A stretch of 64,000 bases of DNA from Streptomyces viridochromogenes (GCF_001270495.1 NZ_LGUR01000036.1:62001-126000); one strand, 5' to 3'. Counted from the first letter of the stretch, positions 18,937-27,743 are shown. Notes: a model not told the origin generated them from the letters alone. Numbers and translations are program-made.

Positions 18937-18965
18937 CTGACCTGCGGAAACGATCCGCAGGTCAG
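18937..18965 (-). terminator. Perfect 12-bp hairpin after galE
   Basis: Arms 18937-18948 and 18954-18965 are exact inverse complements with a 5-nt loop, 12 nt beyond the galE stop. It separates galE from the downstream metal exporter. Confidence 0.85.
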
Positions 18966-18977
18966 GACGTTGCATGA

Positions 18978-19961
18978 TCAGCCGCCCGCCCGGCCGCCGT
19001 GGTGCAGCAGCCACCCCTGCCACGCCGACTCGACCATCTCGCGTACCCCGCGCCGAGCCGTCCAGCCGAGCTTCTCGGCGGCCAGCGCGGCCGAGGCTAC
19101 GGCGCGCGGCGCGTCCCCCGGGCGCCGGGGCTCGACGACGGCGGGGCGCGCGTCGCCGGTGACCTCGCCGATGACGGTGATCAGCTCACGGACGGAGACG
19201 CCCGCACCGCTGCCGATGTTGACCGTCAGATCACCGCTCGCGTCCGCCCCGGTGAGCCGCCGGGCCGCCGCCAGGTGGGCCTCGGCGAGGTCGGCGACAT
19301 GGATGTAGTCGCGGATGCAGGTGCCGTCCGGCGTCGGATAGTCGTCGCCGAAGATCCGCGGGGCCTCGTCGCGGGTGAGCCGGTCGAAGACCATGGGGAC
19401 GATGTTGAAGACGCCCGTATCGGCCAGCTCGGGCGAAGCGGCGCCCGCGACGTTGAAATAGCGCAGGCACACGGTCGCGATGCCGTGCGCCTGACCCGCC
19501 GCCCGTACCAGCCACTCGCCGGTGAGCTTGGTCTCGCCGTACGGGTTCACCGGCGCGCACCGAGTGTCCTCCGTGATGAGATCCACATCCGGGTTGCCGT
19601 ACACGGCGGCGGACGACGAGAACAGGAACCGCTTGACCCCCGCCTCGGCGACCGTTTCGAGGAGCGTGCCGAGACCGCCCACGTTCTCCCGGTAGTAGCG
19701 CGTCGGCTGCGCCACCGACTCGGCGACCTGCTTGCGCGCCGCGAGATGCACCACACCCGTCACCCCGTGCTCGGCGAACACCCGCTTCAGCAGGTCACCG
19801 TCCAGCGAGGAACCCTCGACGAGGGGGAGGTGGGCCGGGAGCCGCGCGGGCCGGCCGGCCGAGAGATCGTCCAGTACGACGACCCGCTCCCCGGCGTCGG
19901 TCATGGCCCGCGCCACATGTGCTCCGATGTAGCCGGCTCCGCCTGTGATCAGCCATGTCAT
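18978..19961 (-). CDS. galE: UDP-glucose 4-epimerase
   Basis: 327 residues of an extended short-chain dehydrogenase: NAD-binding GGAGYIGAH at residues 7-15, catalytic Ser/Thr in FSSSAAVYG, YxxxK as YGETK, and substrate-binding segments RYFNVAGA and YIHVADLAEAH. It interconverts UDP-glucose and UDP-galactose. The start at 19961 begins directly with the NAD-binding strand. It is divergent from the polyol-phosphate/export operon and could supply UDP-galactose for the GT2 enzyme there, as well as for general metabolism. Confidence 0.92.
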   Translation of the reverse strand: MTWLITGGAGYIGAHVARAMTDAGERVVVLDDLSAGRPARLPAHLPLVEGSSLDGDLLKRVFAEHGVTGVVHLAARKQVAESVAQPTRYYRENVGGLGTLLETVAEAGVKRFLFSSSAAVYGNPDVDLITEDTRCAPVNPYGETKLTGEWLVRAAGQAHGIATVCLRYFNVAGAASPELADTGVFNIVPMVFDRLTRDEAPRIFGDDYPTPDGTCIRDYIHVADLAEAHLAAARRLTGADASGDLTVNIGSGAGVSVRELITVIGEVTGDARPAVVEPRRPGDAPRAVASAALAAEKLGWTARRGVREMVESAWQGWLLHHGGRAGG

Positions 19962-20290
19962 GGTCGACCACCCTATGCCGGGGCACCGGCGCGGCACGCA
20001 ATGTCCTCGATGCCCCGGTCTGGTAGCGCGAGTTTGTGGGCAGGCCCCGCAATCCCCGATGATGATCGCGGCAAGGCTCTGGGCAAACCACGTTGATCGT
20101 TCCGCCGAACGGCCGGTGAACGTCGGCTTCCCATCATCCGATAGCCTCTGCCGACACGCCGCCCGGCGGGCCCTGTCGTCCAGTTGACGTCGGCCGGGCG
20201 ACGCCCGGCACGCCAGAGCCCCCGGCAAGGGGCGCCGCCACCATGAACATGACCGGCGCGGACGCGTCGGCACCCAGGGAGTGAGTTCGG
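19962..20290. other. 329-bp divergent intergenic region (galE / surface-polymer operon)
   Basis: No convincing gene. It contains a perfect hairpin with 7-bp arms (20193-20199 and 20203-20209). A 13-codon frame (20243-20284) ends just before the TTG start of the operon and may be a leader or chance. Promoters for both directions must lie here; I see no strong -35/-10 pair. Confidence 0.6.
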
Positions 20291-22099
20291 TTGTCGACCG
20301 CCATCCTCACCGGTCAGCCGGTCCCCGGATCGTCGATCGAGGGCGATCTGCGGTCCCTCGGCTACGACGTGCGGGTCGCTGCCGACGCCGCCGACGCCGA
20401 GACGCTCCTCGCCCAGGTGCCCGGCGACCAGCGGGTCGCCGTCGTCGATGCCCGCTTCGTCGGCCACCAGCACGCGCTGCGCCTCGGCCTGACCGACCCC
20501 CGCTTCCCGCTCGCCGCGATCCCGGGCGCCGTGACGGCCCAGCCGGCCGGCCGCCAGGCCCTGACCCGTGCGATGGCCCGCGAGAACTCCGCGGGCGGCG
20601 GCACGGCGGTGGCCGTCGACAGCCTCGCCGACCGCATCGTCACCGCCCTCGAGGACGAAGGCACCGACGTCCACCGTCCCGAGCTCGGCAGCCTGGTCGC
20701 CGCCGTCCCGGCCGACCCGCAGGCCCGCAACGAGGCACGGCAGTCCGTCGCCGCCGTCGACGACGAGGCCGTACGCCTGAAGTCGGCAGTGAAGTCCCGC
20801 GACGGCTTCTTCACCACCTTCTGCATCAGCCCGTACTCCCGCTACATCGCCCGTTGGTGCGCCCGCCGGGGCCTGACCCCCAACCAGGTCACGACCGCCT
20901 CCCTGGTCACCGCGCTCATCGCGGCGGGCTGCGCGGCCACGGGCACCCGGGGCGGGTTCATCGCGGCCGGCTTCCTGCTGATCTTCTCGTTCGTCCTGGA
21001 CTGCGCCGACGGCCAGCTCGCCCGCTACTCCCTCCAGTACTCCACGCTCGGCGCCTGGCTGGACGCCACCTTCGACCGGGCCAAGGAGTACGCCTACTAC
21101 GCCGGCCTCGCGCTCGGCGCGGCCCGCGGCGGCGACGACGTCTGGGCCCTCGCCCTCGGCGCGATGGTCCTGCAGGCATGCCGGCACGTCGTCGACTTCT
21201 CCTTCAACGAGGCCAATCACGACGCCACCGCCAACACCAGCCCCACGGCCGCCCTCTCCGACAAGCTCGACAGCGTCGGCTGGACGGTGTGGGCGCGCCG
21301 GATGATCGTCCTTCCGATCGGCGAGCGCTGGGCGATGATGGCGCTGCTGACGGCGGTCACGACGCCCCGGATCACCTTCTACGTCCTCCTCGTCGGGTGC
21401 GCCTTCGCAGCGACCTACACGACGGCGGGCCGGGTGCTGCGGTCGCTGACGCGCAAGGCGCAGCGGACCGACCGGGCCGCGCAGGCGTTGGCGGACCTGG
21501 CGGACAGCGGGCCGATCGCCGAGGCGCTGGCACGCGTACTGTCCAAGCTTCCCGCCAAGCCGCCGTTCGGCGCCCGGATCCTCGTCGCGGTGCCCGGCGC
21601 GGCCCTGCTGGTTCTCGCGGCGGTGCTGGAGCCGTACGGCAGCGTGCTGCCGGTCGCGGCGGCCGCCCTGTACGCGCTGACCTCGGCCGCCGCCGTCGCG
21701 CTGCCCCTCAAGGGCGCCCTCGACTGGCTGGTCCCCCCGATCTTCCGCGCCGCCGAATACGGCACCGTCCTGGTCCTCGCAGCCAAAGCGGACGTGAACG
21801 GAGCCCTCCCTGCGGCTTTCGGGCTGGTGTCGGCTGTCGCCTACCATCACTACGACACGGTCTATCGCATCCGCGGCAACGCGGGCGCGCCCCCGCGCTG
21901 GCTGGTGCGGTCGATCGGGGGACACGAGGGCCGCACGCTGGTGGTGGCCGTACTGGCGGCGCTGCTCACCGCCTCACAGTTCAAGGTCGCGCTCACGGTC
22001 CTGGCCGTGGCCGTGGCCCTGGTGGTGCTCGTCGAGAGCATCCGCTTCTGGGTGTCCTCCGGGGCGCCCGCCGTACACGATGAAGGAGAACCCGCATGA
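20291..22099 (+). CDS. CDP-alcohol phosphotransferase fused to an N-terminal soluble domain
   Basis: 602 residues, TTG start after GGGAG. Residues ~1-180 form a soluble alpha/beta domain (AILTGQP, VAVVDARFVG) that resembles a nucleotidyltransferase or sugar-nucleotide fold but lacks a clear active-site motif. From ~190 the membrane enzyme begins. The complete CDP-alcohol phosphotransferase motif is present in D-CAD-G-QL-AR...G-AWL-D-ATF-D, with all four metal Asp. About eight further helices follow to the C-terminus, more than the six of a minimal enzyme. I recall related proteins listed as DUF5941. It would transfer a phospho-alcohol from a CDP donor to an acceptor at the membrane. First gene of a coupled operon (ATGA overlap with the next). 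Confidence 0.82.
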   Translation: MSTAILTGQPVPGSSIEGDLRSLGYDVRVAADAADAETLLAQVPGDQRVAVVDARFVGHQHALRLGLTDPRFPLAAIPGAVTAQPAGRQALTRAMARENSAGGGTAVAVDSLADRIVTALEDEGTDVHRPELGSLVAAVPADPQARNEARQSVAAVDDEAVRLKSAVKSRDGFFTTFCISPYSRYIARWCARRGLTPNQVTTASLVTALIAAGCAATGTRGGFIAAGFLLIFSFVLDCADGQLARYSLQYSTLGAWLDATFDRAKEYAYYAGLALGAARGGDDVWALALGAMVLQACRHVVDFSFNEANHDATANTSPTAALSDKLDSVGWTVWARRMIVLPIGERWAMMALLTAVTTPRITFYVLLVGCAFAATYTTAGRVLRSLTRKAQRTDRAAQALADLADSGPIAEALARVLSKLPAKPPFGARILVAVPGAALLVLAAVLEPYGSVLPVAAAALYALTSAAAVALPLKGALDWLVPPIFRAAEYGTVLVLAAKADVNGALPAAFGLVSAVAYHHYDTVYRIRGNAGAPPRWLVRSIGGHEGRTLVVAVLAALLTASQFKVALTVLAVAVALVVLVESIRFWVSSGAPAVHDEGEPA

Positions 22100-22848
22100 T
22101 CGGCCTCGTGCTGGCGGCCGGCGCCGGACGGCGTCTGCGCCCCTACACCGACAGCCTTCCCAAGGCTCTGGTGCCGGTGGGGCCCGCGGGCATAGAGGGC
22201 GAACCCACGGTTCTCGATCTGACCCTCGGCAACTTCGCCGAGATCGGTCTCACCGAGGTCGCGATCATCGTCGGCTACCGCAAGGAGGCCGTCTACGAGC
22301 GCAAGGAAGCGCTGGAGCAGAAGTACGGCCTGAAGCTCACGCTCATCGACAACGACAAGGCCGAGGAGTGGAACAACGCCTACTCCCTGTGGTGCGGTCG
22401 TGACGCCCTAAAGGACGGCGTGATCCTCGCCAACGGCGACACCGTGCACCCGGTCTCCGTCGAGAAGACGCTGCTCGCCGCCCGCGGTGACGGCAAGAAG
22501 ATCATCCTCGCCCTGGACACGGTGAAGAGCCTGGCCGACGAGGAGATGAAGGTCGTCGTCGATCCCGAGAAGGGCATGACGAAGATCACCAAGCTGATGG
22601 ACCCCGCCGAGGCCACCGGCGAGTACATCGGCGTCACCCTCATCGAGGGCGATGCCGCCCCCGAGCTGGCCGACGCGCTGAAGACCGTGTGGGAGACCGA
22701 CCCGCAGCAGTTCTACGAGCACGGCTACCAGGAGCTCGTCAACCGCGGCTTCAGGATCGACGTGGCGCCGATCGGCGACGTCAAGTGGGTGGAGATCGAC
22801 AATCACGACGATCTCGCCCGTGGACGGGAGATCGCGTGCCAGTACTGA
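22096..22848 (+). CDS. Sugar/polyol-phosphate nucleotidyltransferase
   Basis: 250 residues of the GT-A-like nucleotidyltransferase fold. The signature LVLAAGAGRRLRPYTDSLPK holds the Gly-rich loop, Arg and Lys that bind the NTP. ANGDTVHP carries the metal Asp, and VEIDNHDDL near the C-terminus supplies the second metal Asp. The class includes enzymes making CDP- or other NDP-activated phosphocholine, glycerol, inositol or sugars. Because it is sandwiched between a CDP-alcohol phosphotransferase and a glycerol-1-phosphate-dehydrogenase-like gene, I infer it makes the CDP-activated polyol. ATG overlaps the previous stop by 4 nt; its end overlaps the next gene by 13 bp. Confidence 0.82.
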   Translation: MIGLVLAAGAGRRLRPYTDSLPKALVPVGPAGIEGEPTVLDLTLGNFAEIGLTEVAIIVGYRKEAVYERKEALEQKYGLKLTLIDNDKAEEWNNAYSLWCGRDALKDGVILANGDTVHPVSVEKTLLAARGDGKKIILALDTVKSLADEEMKVVVDPEKGMTKITKLMDPAEATGEYIGVTLIEGDAAPELADALKTVWETDPQQFYEHGYQELVNRGFRIDVAPIGDVKWVEIDNHDDLARGREIACQY

Positions 22849-23897
22849 CCCGGCTCATTCCCTCGCCGGTCGTCGTGGACATCCGCCCGGGTGCCCTCGA
22901 CGACCTGGCCTGTGTGCTCGCCGACGAGCGCATCTCGCACTCCGGCAAGCTGGCCATCGCGGTCAGCAACGGTTCGGGTGCCCGGCTCAAGGAGCGGCTC
23001 GCTCCGGCGCTGCCCGGCGCCAGCTGGTACGAGGTCGGCGGCGGCACCCTGGACGACGCGATCCGGCTGGCCGGTGACATAAAGGCCGGCCACTACGACG
23101 CGGTCGTCGGACTCGGCGGCGGCAAGATCATCGACTGCGCCAAGTTCGCCGCGGCACGCGTCGGCCTGCCCCTGGTCGCCGTACCGACGAACCTCGCGCA
23201 CGACGGCCTGTGCTCCCCGGTCGCCACCCTCGACAACGACGCGGGCCGCGGCTCGTACGGTGTGCCGAACCCGATCGCGGTCGTCATCGACCTCGATGTC
23301 ATCCACGAGGCCCCGGCCCGTTTCGTGCGGGCCGGCATCGGCGACGCGATCTCCAACATCTCCGCCATCGCCGACTGGGAGCTCGCCCACCGCGTCAAGG
23401 GCGAGAAGATCGACGGCCTCGCCGCCGCGATCGCCCGGCAGGCGGGCGAGGCGGTACTGCGGCACCCCGGCGGTATAGGGGACACCGGCTTCCTCCAGGT
23501 GCTCGCCGAGGCGCTGGTGCTCAGCGGTATCGCGATGTCGGTGTCGGGCGACTCCCGCCCGTCCTCCGGTGCGTGCCACGAGATCAACCACGCCTTCGAC
23601 CTGCTGTTCCCCCAGCGCGCCGCCGCCCACGGCGAGCAGTGCGGGCTGGGCGCGGCCTTCGCGATGTACCTGCGCGGAGCCCACGAGGAGTCGGCCTACA
23701 TGGCCGAGGTGCTGCGTCGGCACGGGCTGCCGGTACTGCCGGCGGAGATCGGCTTCACGGACGACGAGTTCGTCCGCGTCGTGGAGTTCGCTCCGCAGAC
23801 CCGGCCCGGCCGCTACACGATCCTCGAACACCTCGACCTGACAACCGACCAGATCAAGGACATCTACGCCGACTATGTCAAGGCCATCGGTAGCTGA
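22836..23897 (+). CDS. sn-glycerol-1-phosphate dehydrogenase-like enzyme (iron-containing alcohol dehydrogenase superfamily)
   Basis: 353 residues from the GTG at 22836 (GGGAG 6 nt upstream). NAD(P) binding: VVGLGGGKIIDCAKFAA. The following PTNLAHDGLCSP matches the characteristic His-Asp-Gly segment of glycerol-1-phosphate dehydrogenases (archaeal EgsA, Bacillus AraM). Metal ligands are recognisable: Asp in GIGDAISN, His in SGACHEINHAFD and His in AHGEQCGLG. The expected reaction is reduction of dihydroxyacetone phosphate to sn-glycerol-1-phosphate, the enantiomer used in archaeal lipids and rarely in bacteria. Substrate is inferred from these motifs; another keto-polyol phosphate is possible. 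Overlaps both neighbours. Confidence 0.8.
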   Translation: MPVLTRLIPSPVVVDIRPGALDDLACVLADERISHSGKLAIAVSNGSGARLKERLAPALPGASWYEVGGGTLDDAIRLAGDIKAGHYDAVVGLGGGKIIDCAKFAAARVGLPLVAVPTNLAHDGLCSPVATLDNDAGRGSYGVPNPIAVVIDLDVIHEAPARFVRAGIGDAISNISAIADWELAHRVKGEKIDGLAAAIARQAGEAVLRHPGGIGDTGFLQVLAEALVLSGIAMSVSGDSRPSSGACHEINHAFDLLFPQRAAAHGEQCGLGAAFAMYLRGAHEESAYMAEVLRRHGLPVLPAEIGFTDDEFVRVVEFAPQTRPGRYTILEHLDLTTDQIKDIYADYVKAIGS

Positions 23898-24654
23898 ACT
23901 CCGCCCCGTCGTTCACCCCGCGGGGGTGAAGGACCGGCGCAGCGGTGAGCACTGGATGGGACGCCTCTACATGCGCGAGGTGTCCCTGCGGGTCGACCGC
24001 TACCTGGTGAACACCAGGGTCACGCCCAACCAGCTCACGTACCTGATGACCGTCTGTGGTGTCCTCGCGGCCCCGGCACTCCTGGTGCCGGGGATCCCGG
24101 GGGCGGTGCTCGGCGTGGTCATGGTCCAGCTCTATCTGCTGCTGGACTGTGTCGACGGCGAGATCGCGCGCTGGAGGAAGCAGTACTCGCTCGGCGGGGT
24201 CTACATGGACCGCGTCGGCGCCTACCTCACCGACGCCGCGGTACTCGTCGGCTTCGGTCTGCGCGCCGCAGACCTGTGGGGCAGCGGCCGTATCGACTGG
24301 CTGTGGGCGTTCCTCGGCACCCTGGCCGCGCTCGGCGCGATCCTGATCAAGGCGGAGACCGACCTCGTCGGTGTCGCCCGGCACCAGAACGGGCTGGCCC
24401 CGGTCAAGGAGGCCGCCTCCGAGATGCGCTCCTCCGGCATGGCGCTGGCCCGCAAGGCCGCCGCCGCGTTCAAGTTCCACCGTCTCATCCTCGGCATCGA
24501 GGCGTCCCTGCTGATCCTGGCCCTGGCGATCGCCGACCAGGTCCGTGGCGACCTGTTCTTCTCCCGGCTCGGCGTCGCGGTGCTGGCCGGCATCGCGCTG
24601 CTGCAGACCCTGCTGCACCTCGTGTCCATCCTCGCGTCGAGCAGGCTGAAGTGA
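23875..24654 (+). CDS. Second CDP-alcohol phosphotransferase, single-domain, atypical motif
   Basis: 259 residues with about six membrane helices. The motif reads D-CVD-G-EI-AR, eight residues, G-VYM-D-RVG-A: the fourth metal/catalytic Asp of the standard D(x)2DG(x)2AR(x)8G(x)3D(x)3D pattern is Ala here, with an Asp four residues further on (AYLTD). Some relatives have His or another residue at this place, so it may be a functional variant. It probably links a CDP-activated polyol to a lipid or sugar acceptor. ATG at 23875 overlaps the dehydrogenase gene by 23 bp, and the stop overlaps the GT2 start. Confidence 0.8.
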   Translation: MSRPSVAELRPVVHPAGVKDRRSGEHWMGRLYMREVSLRVDRYLVNTRVTPNQLTYLMTVCGVLAAPALLVPGIPGAVLGVVMVQLYLLLDCVDGEIARWRKQYSLGGVYMDRVGAYLTDAAVLVGFGLRAADLWGSGRIDWLWAFLGTLAALGAILIKAETDLVGVARHQNGLAPVKEAASEMRSSGMALARKAAAAFKFHRLILGIEASLLILALAIADQVRGDLFFSRLGVAVLAGIALLQTLLHLVSILASSRLK

Positions 24655-25556
24655 GCGGCATGGGCTCAGCACCCGGACCCTCACCGAAGGTCGGCGCGGT
24701 CATCATCACGATGGGCAACCGCCCCGACGAGCTGCGTGCCCTCCTCGACTCGGTCGCCAAGCAGGACGGCGATCCGGTCGAGGTGGTCGTGGTCGGCAAC
24801 GGCTCACCGGTGCCGGACGTCCCCGAGGGCGTCCGCACGATCGAGCTGCCCGAGAACCTCGGCATCCCCGGTGGCCGCAACGTGGGCATCGAGGCATTCG
24901 GCCCCAGCGGTCGTGATGTCGACATATTGCTCTTCCTCGACGACGACGGCCTCCTCGCCCACCACGACACCGCCGAGCTGTGCCGCAAGGCGTTCGACGC
25001 CGACCCGAAGCTCGGGATCGTCAGCTTCCGCATCGCCGATCCGGAGACCGGCGTCACCCAGCGCCGCCATGTGCCGCGGCTGCGGGCGTCCGACCCGATG
25101 CGCTCGTCCCGGGTCACCACGTTCCTGGGCGGCGCCAACGCCGTCCGCACCCAGGTCTTCGCCGAAGTCGGCGGGCTGCCGGACGAATTTTTCTACGCCC
25201 ACGAGGAAACCGACCTGGCATGGCGGGCCCTCGACGCGGGCTGGATGATCGACTACCGGTCCGACATGGTGCTGTACCACCCGACGACCGCGCCCTCGCG
25301 GCACGCGGTCTACCACCGCATGGTCGCCCGCAACCGCGTCTGGCTGGCCCGCCGAAACCTTCCGGCTCCCCTTGTCCCGGTCTATCTGGGCGTCTGGATG
25401 CTGCTCACCCTCGCCCGCCGCCCGTCCCGACCCGCCCTCAAGGCATGGTTCGGCGGTTTCCGGGAAGGCTGGACCACTTCGTGCGGTCCCCGCCGGCCCA
25501 TGAAGTGGCGTACGGTGTGGCGGCTGACTCGACTGGGCCGACCTCCCGTCATCTGA
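24651..25556 (+). CDS. Family 2 glycosyltransferase
   Basis: 301 residues with GT-A fold: VGAVIITMGNRPDEL at the N-terminus, PENLGIPGGRNVGIEAF for sugar-nucleotide binding, and the metal-binding DDD in LLFLDDDG. The acceptor region has the HEETDLAWR motif common in rhamnosyl- and galactofuranosyl-type GT2 enzymes. A short hydrophobic stretch near residue 240 (VYLGVWMLLTLA) may anchor it to the membrane. GTG overlaps the previous stop (GTGA). It would decorate or extend the polyol-phosphate glycan before export by the next two genes; donor sugar unknown, UDP-Gal or UDP-Galf plausible given galE nearby. Confidence 0.85.
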   Translation: MSGMGSAPGPSPKVGAVIITMGNRPDELRALLDSVAKQDGDPVEVVVVGNGSPVPDVPEGVRTIELPENLGIPGGRNVGIEAFGPSGRDVDILLFLDDDGLLAHHDTAELCRKAFDADPKLGIVSFRIADPETGVTQRRHVPRLRASDPMRSSRVTTFLGGANAVRTQVFAEVGGLPDEFFYAHEETDLAWRALDAGWMIDYRSDMVLYHPTTAPSRHAVYHRMVARNRVWLARRNLPAPLVPVYLGVWMLLTLARRPSRPALKAWFGGFREGWTTSCGPRRPMKWRTVWRLTRLGRPPVI

Positions 25557-25654
25557 GAGGCTCGGTCCTTGAGAGCCCCCGGGCCCCGTCCGGGCCCCAG
25601 GTTCATGCCCATGCCCGCACAGGCTGCGCATCTCGAAGACGAAAGTTTCCACTG

Positions 25655-26584
25655 GTGAGTGAGACAACGCACGACGGCGGAGTCGCGGTGAGCGCGCCTC
25701 CGTCGCCCGACGAGGGACTCGCGGCGGCCGAGCTGGCCGCCAAGTACGGGCTGACCGTGAGCGGCGCCCGCCCCTCGCTGTTCGAGTACGTCCGCCAGCT
25801 CTGGGACCGGCGGCACTTCATCCTCGCGTTCTCGCGGGCGAAGCTGACCGCCCAGTACAGCCAGGCGAAGCTCGGCCAGCTCTGGCAGGTGGCCACCCCG
25901 CTGCTGAACGCGGCCGTGTACTTCTTCATCTTCGGCCTCATCCTGAACGCCGACAAGGGCATGCCCAAGGAGGTGTACATCCCGTTCCTGGTGACGGGCG
26001 TGTTCGTGTTCACCTTCACTCAGAGCTCGGTGATGGCCGGCGTCCGCGCGATCTCCGGCAACCTCGGTCTGGTCCGCGCCCTGCACTTCCCGCGCGCCTC
26101 ACTGCCGATCTCCTTCGCGCTCCAGCAGCTCCAGCAGCTGCTGTTCTCGATGATCGTGCTGTTCGCGGTGGCCCTGATCTTCGGCAGTTACCCGGCCCTG
26201 TCCTGGCTGCTGATCGTCCCGGTGCTCCTCCTGCAGTTCTTCTTCAACACCGGCCTCGCGATGATCATGGCCCGGGCAGGAGCCAAGACGCCGGACCTGG
26301 CGCAGCTCATGCCGTTCGTGATGCGTACGTGGATGTACGCGTCCGGCGTGATGTTCTCCATCCCGATCATGCTGGAGGACAAGCCGGACTGGATCGCCAC
26401 CGTCCTCCAGTGGAACCCGGCCGCGATCTATATGGACCTGATGCGCTTCGCCCTCATCGACGGCTACGGCTCCTCGAACCTGCCCGACCACGTCTGGGCC
26501 GCCGCCCTCGGCTGGGCGCTGCTGTTCGTCGTCGGCGGCTTCGTGTACTTCTGGAAGGCGGAGGAGAGGTACGGCCGTGGCTGA
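25655..26584 (+). CDS. ABC-2 type polysaccharide export permease (TagG/Wzm-like)
   Basis: 309 residues. The cytoplasmic N-terminus (~90 residues) is followed by six helices of the ABC-2 family. The amphipathic region FSRAKLTAQYSQAKLGQLWQV before the first helix and the LQWNPAAIYMDLMRFALI segment near the end are diagnostic of teichoic-acid and O-antigen exporters. GTG at 25655 is used; the upstream gap (98 bp) is the largest within this operon. It overlaps the ATPase gene by 8 bp. Together they would flip a lipid-linked glycopolymer across the membrane. Confidence 0.88.
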   Translation: MSETTHDGGVAVSAPPSPDEGLAAAELAAKYGLTVSGARPSLFEYVRQLWDRRHFILAFSRAKLTAQYSQAKLGQLWQVATPLLNAAVYFFIFGLILNADKGMPKEVYIPFLVTGVFVFTFTQSSVMAGVRAISGNLGLVRALHFPRASLPISFALQQLQQLLFSMIVLFAVALIFGSYPALSWLLIVPVLLLQFFFNTGLAMIMARAGAKTPDLAQLMPFVMRTWMYASGVMFSIPIMLEDKPDWIATVLQWNPAAIYMDLMRFALIDGYGSSNLPDHVWAAALGWALLFVVGGFVYFWKAEERYGRG

Positions 26585-27356
26585 ACAGAAGACGGATGCT
26601 CCCATCCCCACCGTCATCGCGGACGAGCTGCACATCGTCTACCGCGTCAACGGCGCCAAGTCCGGCAAGGGCAGCGCCACCGCCGCCCTCAGCCGCATCG
26701 TCAAGCGTGGCGAGGAGCGGGGCGTGCGCAAGGTGCACGCCGTCAAAGGCGTCTCCTTCGTCGCCTACCGCGGTGAGGCGATCGGCCTGATCGGTTCCAA
26801 CGGCTCCGGCAAGTCCACCCTGCTGCGCGCCATCGCCGGCCTGCTCCCGGCCGAGAAGGGCAAGGTCTACACCGACGGCCAGCCCTCTCTGCTCGGTGTG
26901 AACGCGGCGCTGATGAACGACCTCACCGGCGAACGCAACGTCATATTGGGCGGGCTCGCCATGGGCATGTCCCGTGAGCAGATCAAGGAGCGCTACCAGG
27001 AGATCGTCGACTTCTCGGGCATCAACGAGAAGGGCGACTTCATCACGCTGCCCATGCGCACGTACTCGTCCGGCATGGCGGCCCGGCTCCGCTTCTCCAT
27101 CGCCGCCGCCAAGGACCACGACGTCCTCATGATCGACGAGGCGCTCGCCACCGGCGACCGCAAGTTCCAGAAGCGCTCCGAGGAACGCATCCGCGAGCTG
27201 CGCAAGGAAGCGGGCACCGTGTTCCTCGTCAGCCACAACAACAAGTCGATCCGCGACACCTGCGACCGCGTCCTGTGGCTGGAACGCGGCGAGCTGCGGA
27301 TGGACGGACCGACGGACGAGGTCCTCAAGGAGTACGAGAAGTTCACGGGCAAGTAG
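26577..27356 (+). CDS. ABC transporter ATPase for surface polysaccharide (TagH/Wzt-like)
   Basis: 259 residues, one ABC domain: Walker A GSNGSGKST, the polysaccharide-exporter signature YSSGMAARLRFS in place of LSGGQ, Walker B VLMIDEALATGD and switch His in FLVSHNNKS. The ~60-residue N-terminal stretch before Walker A includes a Lys-rich insertion as in TagH. It lacks the C-terminal sugar-binding domain of some Wzt proteins, so export is probably not coupled to recognition of a chain terminus. Last gene of the operon; a hairpin follows. Confidence 0.9.
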   Translation: MAEQKTDAPIPTVIADELHIVYRVNGAKSGKGSATAALSRIVKRGEERGVRKVHAVKGVSFVAYRGEAIGLIGSNGSGKSTLLRAIAGLLPAEKGKVYTDGQPSLLGVNAALMNDLTGERNVILGGLAMGMSREQIKERYQEIVDFSGINEKGDFITLPMRTYSSGMAARLRFSIAAAKDHDVLMIDEALATGDRKFQKRSEERIRELRKEAGTVFLVSHNNKSIRDTCDRVLWLERGELRMDGPTDEVLKEYEKFTGK

Positions 27357-27396
27357 TCCACCCGGACATGGGTCGTGCGGCCCAGGACGCTTGGCA

Positions 27397-27427
27397 GGGC
27401 CCTGCCGGAACTGCCCCGGCGGGGCCC
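27397..27427 (+). terminator. Hairpin after the polymer-export operon
   Basis: Arms 27397-27408 and 27416-27427 pair over 12 bp with one mismatch and a 7-nt loop, about 40 nt after the ATPase stop. No U-tract. Confidence 0.65.
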
Positions 27428-27743
27428 CGCGTCTGCAAAGGAAACGTCAACTCCTGCTGGCCCCGGGAACCTTGACGCCAATCGGTGTGTTGTTGTGATG
27501 TGCAGGACACCCCCACGGGCCCGGCCCCGTTGTACAACGTAAGCTGTACCGGTACCGAAACGCGGCAAGTGGGGCGATAAGGAACGACACCCCCACCCCG
27601 GGCTGCGGCGCGGACGACCGGGCGGCGTGTCCGAAATAGTGTGCATTGGGTCTGCGGTGTAGAACGGGAGATGTGACGGCAATGGCTACGGAAACTCCCC
27701 GGCTCCACGCAGCATGTGCCGTCCCCGCCCCGGGCAGTCCACG
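27428..27743. promoter_or_regulatory. Upstream region of the hopanoid operon with palindromes and a coupled upstream reading frame
   Basis: About 320 bp without a main gene. It contains a perfect 10-bp palindrome GTTGTACAAC (27529-27538) and a second one GTACCGGTAC (27546-27555), 17 bp apart, that could be regulator sites. A 21-residue frame runs from ATG 27682 to TGA 27747 and overlaps the GTG of hpnC by 4 nt. I found no convincing standard promoter boxes, although the operon promoter is expected here. Confidence 0.5.
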
